Positions 8,503 through 13,907 of a stretch of 13,907 nt of DNA are shown piece by piece. Source of the DNA: Hondaea fermentalgiana (Eukaryota; Sar; Bigyra; Thraustochytrida; Thraustochytriidae); contig NPFB01000052.1 in the NCBI GenBank assembly GCA_014084085.1, forward strand, positions 24,089 through 37,995. The letters run 5' to 3'. Below the pieces are notes generated by a model, which was not told the DNA's origin, did no database searches, and saw only the letters and a program-made list of their open reading frames with translations. A program made the position numbers and the translations under genes. Within the stretch, counting starts at the first letter, position 1, and the number at the start of each line of letters is the position of its first letter.

Positions 8503-8535
8503 GAAAGAAAAGAAAAGAAAAGAAAAGAAAAGAAA
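8503..8535. repeat. AAAAG pentanucleotide repeat
   Basis: About six AAAAG units, perfect over most of the tract. Its complement, TTTTC, forms a similar array near 12557-12604. Confidence 0.88.
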
Positions 8536-8730
8536 TTGCTCGGAGGAAGAAGAGCTTCGCACGGAGTCGGGAAAGAACGCGGTGTCTTTCAGGTCAATCA
8601 AGGCCCGGAGAGCAGAAGCATTGGCTTGTGCAGAGAGGAGTCCTGGCCAATGGGATGTCGCCATCCATCCACCTGCCCCCAACCAACCATCCACCTACCA
8701 TAGCTACTTGCACGCTGCCCTCTCTCTCCT

Positions 8731-8754
8731 CGCCCGCCCGCCCGCCCGCCCGCC
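8731..8754. repeat. CGCC tetranucleotide repeat
   Basis: Six CGCC units in an otherwise mixed stretch. Confidence 0.8.
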
Positions 8755-8926
8755 TCGGCACGCATTCGCCTCGGGTCAGACCAGGTCGTGGCACAGGCTC
8801 TGCCTCATGTTAGGGAATGTTTGGGCCACAGACTAGACAGAGGTTGATTTGAGTCGCCTTTTTGTAGTCTGACAGACCTCGTGCCGCGAATCGCGTCAAG
8901 AGGAGGCAGGCACGGCCATGCGCACA

Positions 8927-8955
8927 ATGCATGCACGCATGCATCCATGCATGCA
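8927..8955. repeat. ATGC repeat forming a palindrome
   Basis: ATGC units with two breaks. Positions 8937-8954 form a perfect inverted repeat, GCATGCAT and ATGCATGC around CC, as expected for a self-complementary unit. Alternating purine-pyrimidine sequence of this kind can extrude as a cruciform. Confidence 0.75.
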
Positions 8956-9050
8956 GGTGGCTGCGCAAAAACGCGACCCGCCGAGGCCCGGTCGTCGTGC
9001 CGCCCTCGAGCGCGCTGCCCAGTCTCCCGTGCCCAAGTTCGTGCGCGCGT

Positions 9051-9076
9051 ACGTAAGTAGTACTAGGTACCTACGT
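9051..9076. repeat. imperfect inverted repeat with GTACCTAC arm
   Basis: ACGTAAGTA (9051-9059) and TACCTACGT (9068-9076) pair at 8 of 9 positions around an 8-base spacer. A related but smaller inverted repeat is at 12619-12635. A repeat of this quality is expected about once or twice by chance in the window. Confidence 0.4.
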
Positions 9077-9534
9077 CCTGCCCCTGCTCTGCATGGATAG
9101 TGAAGGTGGCCGCACGCCGTATCCCAAAATTGTGATCGTCCGTCTCTCTCTCTGTCTTTCCGTGCGTCGCTTGCTCCCTCCCCCCTCCGTCCCTACTGCA
9201 GCGCCGGTCACCCGCAAGTATTTTCTTTCCCGTCAAGGCGGCAGCCGTGGCTTTCGAAGACCGTCCGCCCACCAGATCGCCGCAGCGACCGACAGACTCG
9301 CCGCAGGCAGCACTCCGGTGCAATCTCTCTCTTTCTCTCGCAGACCATGCATGCATACATGCCATTCACCATGGTCACTGCCACGTCGTCTACCACTTGA
9401 TCTTTGCTGCTCCTCACTTCAAAATTTCGAATTTCTCTACCTTTCTCTCTCTCTGTGCCGGCCTGCTCACCTCCGCACACTGTTCACTCCCCCGTCAGAC
9501 ACACGTTTGGCAAGCGGCCGACCATCCAACGCAT

Positions 9535-9592
9535 CCAACCAACCAACCAACCAACCAACCAACCAACCAACCAACCAACCAACCAACCAACC
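9535..9592. repeat. CCAA tetranucleotide repeat
   Basis: Fourteen and a half perfect CCAA units, the longest perfect array in the window. It encodes Thr-Asn-Gln-Pro repeats in every plus-strand frame, which accounts for the open frames across it. Confidence 0.95.
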
Positions 9593-10063
9593 ATTAGATC
9601 GGTCGATCGCTTCCCAACCGCCGCGATCAACACCCACGAACGAATTGAATTACCTTGACGGCCGGACTCGTCTCGCCGCCGCGGATATGTGGCAAGATCC
9701 GCGCCTCTCCGCCTCTCCCCGCTGTGTGGATCCCCGCCCCCGCAGCTGCACTTGCGGGCGCGCCAAGGCTCCTGTCCCAGCTGTCCCAGCCAGGGCCAGG
9801 AGGGCAAGACAACACCATCGTAGGGGGCGGGGCGTGGTCGCGACTCCTTGGCAGCGATGGCCGGTTGCGGCCAGCTGGCAGCTGGCCGGGGCGACTGACA
9901 GTAACGGTGGCTCGCTTGCCCCGGCGCGGCTTTCTCCGGGACGCGAAGCGCCCGCTCTGCACAACCGAGCCCGAGAGAGAGAACGAAAGATAATAAATAA
10001 AAAGATGCAAGGCTCGCTTACGCTGGCGCCACTTGGGAAGGTGTGGGCGGGTGAGCCGTAACC
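9593..10063. other. non-coding, rich in inverted repeats
   Basis: No supported gene. Inverted repeats cluster between 9739 and 9888: CCCGCA/TGCGGG (9739-9744 and 9753-9758), CTCCTG/CAGGAG (9769-9774 and 9797-9802), CCATCG/CGATGG (9815-9820 and 9855-9860), GTCGCGAC (9837-9844), and the 21-bp palindrome at 9868-9888. CTGTCCCAG is directly repeated at 9772 and 9781. An AATAAA lies at 9992-9997 in a short AT-rich stretch. Confidence 0.5.
9868..9888. promoter_or_regulatory. 21-bp palindrome with two CAGCTG sites
   Basis: Ten-base arms CGGCCAGCTG and CAGCTGGCCG are perfect reverse complements around a single G. The arms place two CAGCTG E-box-type hexamers (9872-9877 and 9879-9884) one base apart. 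A 10-bp-arm palindrome with a one-base spacer is unlikely by chance in 14 kb. It could be a dimer binding site or a cruciform-prone element; the function is not known. Confidence 0.4.
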
Positions 10064-10150
10064 AAGCAAGCCAAAGCCACGCAAACGAAAGCAAGGGAAA
10101 GCAAGCAAGGGAAGCAAGCCCGGAAGCGCAGCAAGCAAAGGGAAGCAAAC
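10064..10150. repeat. AAGC-rich block (left arm of inverted pair)
   Basis: Degenerate array of AAGC, GCAA and GGAAGC units on the plus strand. Its reverse complement character is seen in the GCTT block 135 bases further on. Confidence 0.8.
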
Positions 10151-10285
10151 AGGGATCGTGACGACAGGGTCAGCCGGCCGATCGATTTGCGAAAAGGCCG
10201 AGAGGAGGCCCCAGAGACGAGACCTTTCTCCCTCCTAGTTCGCTGGATTCCTAACTTAATTTCAAAATCCAAGTGCCGAGTGATA

Positions 10286-10397
10286 CTTGCTTGCTTGCTT
10301 GATTTACTTTGCTTTTGCTTGCTTTACTTTGCTTGCTTGCTTGCTTGCTTGCTTACTTGCTCGCTTGCTCACGTGCTTGCTTGCTTACGTGCTTGCC
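10286..10397. repeat. GCTT-rich block (right arm of inverted pair)
   Basis: Degenerate CTTG/GCTT array with TTTACTTT and TACGTG variants; a perfect stretch of six or seven units lies at about 10331-10354. CACGTG is at 10370-10375. It is inverted relative to the AAGC block at 10064-10150. Confidence 0.85.
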
Positions 10398-10819
10398 AAG
10401 GGTGGGTTGAACGCGGCGCGAGCGAGCGCGAGGGGAGAGCAAATTTCTCTCCTTTCGCCGCCGGCCGGGTCGACGGGCTCGCTCCGAGGCTTCGCGTATC
10501 CTGTGAGACAACTAACGAACTCTGCCCCAGGCCGCCACCGCTTGTCGATATCCGTTCCGCAGCCCGCTCGTCGCCGTCCGTTCGTTCCACAGCCCCGACG
10601 CGCCAACGGAAGACCCCAAGCACAAACGAACGAACAAACCAGCCAGCCACTCTGCCGCGCCGGGAAGCCTCGCCCCCCTCGGGAAGCGCTTCGATTCGAG
10701 CCAGGCCGTTGCAGTTGGTCCCAACGGGCGTGGGGAAGGCGGCTTCGTAGACAGCGCGGACCAACCTCCGGGGCACCGACCCTCCGCGACATGCGAGCGC
10801 ATTTAGTTTGCGCAGCCCC

Positions 10820-10866
10820 AGCAAGAGCAGGAGCAAGAGCAAGCAAGCAGCAAGCAAGCAGCAAGC
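10820..10866. repeat. AAGC/AGC mixed repeat
   Basis: Interspersed GCAAGA, GGAGC and then AAGCAAGCAGC units, three copies of the last. Confidence 0.75.
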
Positions 10867-10999
10867 CCCGGGCCCGCGACTGTGAGCCGCGTCTTCTGGA
10901 ACTTGTCCAGAGACGCTGTGCCGAGCGTGCTCGCTGCGAAAGAGGACTCGCTTGCTTGCAAACTGCGCGGGCTGGGCGTGGTGGTGGGTCGGTCGGCCA

Positions 11000-11028
11000 G
11001 TCGGTCTGAGCCAGCCAGACAGACCGAC
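11000..11028. other. 9-bp perfect hairpin
   Basis: GTCGGTCTG (11000-11008) and CAGACCGAC (11020-11028) are perfect reverse complements around an 11-base loop. It sits between GGTCGG and CAGA repeats, so part of the pairing may come from low complexity. Confidence 0.4.
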
Positions 11029-11053
11029 AGACAGACAAACAGACAGACAGACG
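11017..11053. repeat. CAGA tetranucleotide repeat (first)
   Basis: About nine CAGA/GACA units with a CCGA and an AACA variant. A second array of the same unit is at 13384-13411. Confidence 0.85.
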
Positions 11054-11099
11054 CAGGGGCAGCAAGCTAGCTCCGCGCGACGTCGAACTGGCCCCCGCG

Positions 11100-11500
11100 T
11101 CGCAGCTGCGGAAGTCGTGCATTCTTTAAGGATTTTCAGGCGTCATGCGAGTTTGCGCGATTTTTAAGATCTCTTGATAGTGTTGCGCCATATGAGACGA
11201 GTCGGATTTCGAGATTCGACGGCTTTTGCGACTCACTGGCGCGGTATTGGCCACCGCAAGGACGACACAAGTGCGTCGTTTGCGGCAGCAACTCGTCTCT
11301 GCCTCACGCCTAGGCTGCACCTCTGCGCCCGACGGTTGTGAATGCCCTGTCGCCAGCCCAAGCTTGCGCGAGCTGCTCTTGTTTTCCCAGGAAAACTGCG
11401 ACCCACCTGGCGGGGTTGTTTGTGCTTTCCTTACGAACTACCTGTCGTTGCGCGACACAGTAAGCGTCCGGCCCACGAAGCCCGGGATGCCTCGCCGTGA
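11100..11500. other. least repetitive non-coding stretch
   Basis: No microsatellite occurs here, and 11110-11230 is clearly richer in A and T than its neighbours. A 20-base dyad at 11201-11220 pairs at 8 of 10 positions, the other two being G-T. The plus-strand frame 11226-11666 and minus-strand frame 11126-11320 show no family I recognise. If any unrecognised conserved element exists in the 9-kb region, this is a good place for it, but nothing here is proven. Confidence 0.4.
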
Positions 11501-12150
11501 CGTGCCCTTGCAGAAGAGCAGACAGGAAGCCCGTTTCCACCGATCGACCGGCCGGACGGACGTCCATCGCCAGGCAAAGAGGTCTTCTTCCTTCTCCGCT
11601 GCCTTTCTCTTCCCGATCCATCCATCGCATCATTCATACCTCATGCTAATCCACCCACCAACTTGAACCCGTCCGTGATCTCGCCGGCGTCTTTCACAGT
11701 CGGTCCCTTCCTCGCTTTCCTCTTGCTCTCTTTCTCTGCGCGCTGCAGTGCAGCTGCGCCTCCAGGTCCGTCGCTGCTGTTGCCACCGCGAGCCAGCAAC
11801 CAGCAAGTCAGAACTGCGACGCGCACATAAAGAAACGGCCTCGCGGACGTCGCGCGGGAAGCCTCTTCCTCTCCTTCTGTCCGCGAAGGGCTTCCTGGAG
11901 GCGCGGCGAGGAAGAAAGCGAGGGAGGGAGGCATCGAGCAAGCGGGGAACGGGAGCAGCCAGCAGCAGACGCTCGTGGTCGATCGCAGGAAGAAGGCGAG
12001 AGAAAGCGCGACAGCGCAGAAGGGGGAAACGGAGGCAGCAAGGGAAGGCAAAAGGATCTTCGTCGAGGAGAACGAGTGGCAGTTGTTTCAAACAGCTTCA
12101 CAGCCACCATTCGCCCAGCCAGCCGACCAGAAACGAAAGAGCTCTCGGCT
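11501..12150. other. non-coding, purine-rich in its right half
   Basis: No supported gene. GCTGCA/TGCAGC arms flank a single G at 11742-11754, extended by GCGC on each side with one bulged T. From about 11880 to 12060 the plus strand is rich in GAGG, GCGAG and GAAG, giving Arg/Lys-rich frames on one strand and Ser/Leu/Pro-rich frames on the other. No domain is recognisable. Confidence 0.45.
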
Positions 12151-12204
12151 TTTTTCTTTTCTTTTTATAAAAATCACGTTGGATTGGATCAAATCAATTT
12201 GACC
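12151..12204 (+). promoter_or_regulatory. AT-rich island with TATA-like palindrome
   Basis: A pyrimidine run leads into TTTTTATAAAAA (12162-12173), a perfect 12-bp palindrome containing TATAAAA, then an AT-rich stretch with GATTGGATCAAATC (12182-12195). This is the best TATA-like sequence in a GC-rich window. I could not identify a convincing gene on either side, so promoter function is only a possibility. Confidence 0.25.
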
Positions 12205-12531
12205 TTGCTCTTCGTCTGCGGCTGAGACCGCGTCCGCATCCGGCGGTGGCTGCTCGAAGGCGGATGGACTGTCTTGCTGCTCGCTGGGGCCGCGAGGGCC
12301 GATCGGTGATCACGCGAGCGACACGTTACGCACAAAGCGAGACGAAGCGAGGCGGCCCGGCCGCATCCAGCCGCCAACCGCCAAGAAATGTCGATGCAGT
12401 GTCCGCCGGCGCGCCTGCCTCAGCTGACGTGGTTCACATCTCGCTCACATCGCTTGCTGCGTCGCACCTGCGCGCGATTCGCTGTTTTATGTCACAGACA
12501 ATCTTATCTTATCTTCCGCCATGGCCGGTCG
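12205..12531. other. non-coding, GC-rich
   Basis: No supported gene. An open frame with an ATG at 12264 runs to 12623, but its last third is the TTTTC repeat read as Phe/Leu/Ser, which mimics a membrane segment. The rest has no recognisable domain. Confidence 0.45.
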
Positions 12532-12609
12532 TTCTTTTTCTCTTTATTCTTTCTATTTTTTCTTTTCTTTTCTTTTCTTTTCGTTTTCGCTTTCGTTTTC
12601 TTCTTTTAC
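12532..12609. repeat. T-rich polypyrimidine tract with TTTTC units
   Basis: About 78 bases almost entirely T and C, with a TTTTC array at 12557-12580 and TCGTTTTCGCTTTCG variants after it. It is the strand-complement type of the AAAAG array at 8503-8535. Confidence 0.85.
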
Positions 12610-12903
12610 TTATACGAAAGTAGGAAGTACCTACTACTACCTCATTTCCTTCGTTTTCCATATCCTTGCTTCTTTTTCCTCTGGACACTCCTTTCAGCAG
12701 CTGTAGCTGCCGTCCGTCCATCGCCCCTTCTTGCCTGCCGCCGTTCCTCGCTGCGCCCTGTCGACGTGCGCCGTCTGCCTGGTCTGCGTGACTACTCTCG
12801 AACAAAGCTGCCTGCCGCCGCTGTATGTGCCTCCGGCAGGTCCTGGCCATGTGGCTGGTTGCCATCTTTTGAACAGCCAGACGGTCCGCGTCCGCCGCGG
12901 TCC

Positions 12904-12931
12904 ACCAACCAACCAACCAAACAACCAACCA
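12904..12931. repeat. CCAA tetranucleotide repeat (second)
   Basis: About seven CCAA units with one ACAA variant. Confidence 0.85.
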
Positions 12932-12965
12932 AGCAGTAGCCAGAGATAGGCAGGCTTGTCGAACG

Positions 12966-13036
12966 GCTGTGGACTGGGCCACAGCTGCCTGGCACACGTG
13001 CTGTGGTAAATACACATGTATTTTTCACACAGCACG
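12966..13036. other. paired hairpins sharing GCTGTGG/CCACAGC arms
   Basis: Hairpin one: GCTGTGG (12966-12972) and CCACAGC (12979-12985), a perfect 7-bp stem with a 6-base loop. Hairpin two: CGTGCTGTG (12997-13005) and CACAGCACG (13028-13036), a perfect 9-bp outer stem, with AAATACA (13008-13014) and TGTATTT (13017-13023) nested inside it. The second GCTGTGG can also pair with the first CCACAGC, so alternative folds are possible. A T5 run is at 13021-13025. The nested 40-base palindrome is unlikely by chance. It could be a structured RNA, a DNA dyad site, or a small mobile-element remnant; the sequence does not decide between these. Confidence 0.45.
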
Positions 13037-13383
13037 GCGCAGGTGGGACCGAAGTACGAAAGACAGGCAGGCAGGCCGCAAATCAGCCCGCAGGTCAGTC
13101 AGCCAGACAGCCGCAGCCGCAGCGAGCGAGCGAGCAAGCGCGATGCTGACACGAGTGGAGCCACGATTCGAATCGCAGCTGCATCGCCGCGACGCCGGAA
13201 CGCCGCGCGCAGCCCCTTGCGGGCCTGCCTGGCCGCTGCCGTCCCTGCCAGTCGGCCGGCCGGTCGGTCACGTGTCCTTCTCGATTCCCTTCCCCCCAAT
13301 TTCCCCCCGCTCCCGGTCGGGGACTGCCTGAACGCAGCACGAGTACTGGCGCAGCTAGGCGGGGCAATGTGGGGCGCAGACGC

Positions 13384-13411
13384 GGACAGACAGACAGACA
13401 AACAGACAAAC
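13384..13411. repeat. CAGA tetranucleotide repeat (second)
   Basis: About seven GACA/CAGA units with two AACA variants, like the array at 11017-11053. Confidence 0.85.
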
Positions 13412-13854
13412 GCTGCGAGGAGACATGGCTGACGAAGGCACCATCGCACGCATCGACGGATCGAGGGATCGAGTCGACCAGCACCTTGTCGTGACGAGAC
13501 GTGTCCTCGCGGGCGGTTCCACTTGGCCATCTTTTCCCGAACCGGAGCGTCCGTCCTCCGCCAGCCGGCACCGTCTGCGTTCCGCGCTGCGCTGCAGCTG
13601 CCGCGGACAGACACGAGCGGTGCCAGGCACGAATACTTGCTGCGTTGATTCACCACTGCAATTTGTTTCACTTCAAGTCAGGATTGTGACTTTGAAAGAC
13701 GCGCTTCGTCGCGGACAAAGACACGCCAAGCAGGCCAAATAGATAAAAAGATAGATTGAGATCAATCGACTGATCGTGGCGTCCGTGCGATGCGCCATCC
13801 ATAAAATGATTTCGTTCGGTCAGTTGTTTGCTTTCTTCATCCATGGCATGTGTC

Positions 13855-13907
<53 letters not shown>
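13855..13907. repeat. GCTT tetranucleotide repeat at window end
   Basis: Thirteen perfect GCTT units running off the end of the window, so the true length is unknown. This is the same unit as the degenerate block at 10286-10397. Confidence 0.95.

Larger units (their letters stand above)
8536..9534. other. non-coding, mixed sequence with short repeats
   Basis: No supported gene. It holds the CGCC and ATGC arrays and an inverted repeat at 9051-9076. A 7-bp stem pairs 8829-8835 with 8865-8871 around a T5 run. Several short CT runs occur between 9138 and 9460. I checked for tRNA-like B boxes paired with folding T arms and found none. Confidence 0.5.
10398..11099. other. non-coding, GC-rich with AGC and CAGA repeats
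   Basis: No supported gene. An AAGC/AGC array lies at 10820-10866, a hairpin at 11000-11028, and a CAGA array at 11017-11053. Open frames on both strands are Arg/Ala/Ser/Pro-rich and lack any recognisable domain. Confidence 0.5.
12610..13854. other. non-coding, with structured and repeat elements
   Basis: No gene supported with confidence. It holds an inverted repeat at 12619-12635 (AGTAGG/CCTACT), a CCAA array, the paired hairpins at 12966-13036, a 12-bp palindrome CGATTCGAATCG at 13164-13175, a CAGA array at 13384-13411, and GATTGA/TCAATC at 13754-13767. An unassigned 105-codon plus-strand frame lies at 13425-13742. Confidence 0.45.

Noticed and set aside
7948..8694. 248-codon minus-strand frame that looks like a membrane protein
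   Set aside because: Its Phe/Leu/Ser hydrophobic part is the complement of the polypurine tract, so the apparent membrane segment is a composition artefact.
8807..8820. Single TTAGGG as a telomere trace
   Set aside because: Only one copy is present, as expected by chance.
9093..10061. 322-codon plus-strand open frame
   Set aside because: It spans the CCAA repeat (a Thr-Asn-Gln-Pro run) and the inverted-repeat cluster, with no recognisable domain or CTR9-like codon bias.
10064..10397. CRISPR-like or transposon terminal repeats
   Set aside because: The blocks are degenerate AAGC/GCTT microsatellites, not regularly spaced repeats with unique spacers. There is no transposase and no target-site duplication visible.

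Overview
This window looks like nuclear DNA from a GC-rich, intron-poor eukaryotic microbe. The evidence is one very clear, uninterrupted CTR9 gene, the TPR scaffold of the RNA polymerase II Paf1 complex, which is found only in eukaryotes. It has an ATG in a good initiation context and a codon bias toward G/C at third positions. Around it lies DNA packed with 4- and 5-base microsatellites. Labyrinthulomycetes (thraustochytrids), red algae or another protist with few introns would all fit; the sequence alone does not let me choose.

Layout. Positions 1-563 are the CTR9 upstream region and leader, with a CT run, two pentanucleotide repeats, a 14-bp palindrome with TGACG-type sites, and a CGTG repeat ending just before the start codon. 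Positions 564-4547 are CTR9 (1327 aa, no introns). Positions 4548-5000 are a T-rich 3' flank with a short hairpin and a ten-copy CATT repeat. From about 5000 to 13907, roughly 9 kb, I find no protein gene I can support, no tRNA, no rRNA and no spliceosomal or signal recognition RNA. This stretch holds pyrimidine-rich and purine-rich tracts, many tetranucleotide repeats (CATT, AAGC/GCTT, GTTC, CCGC, ATGC, CCAA, CAGA), a diverged 41-bp-spaced duplication, and several inverted repeats. The window ends inside a GCTT repeat.

The best non-gene signals are structural. One is a 40-nt imperfect palindrome at 12997-13036 with an extra hairpin just upstream that shares its arms. Another is a 21-bp near-perfect palindrome at 9868-9888 holding two CAGCTG sites. 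A third is a pair of oppositely oriented AAGC/GCTT blocks at 10064-10397. None can be tied to a known system here. I do not see evidence of a novel multi-gene system; the main open question is whether the 9-kb region is transcribed.
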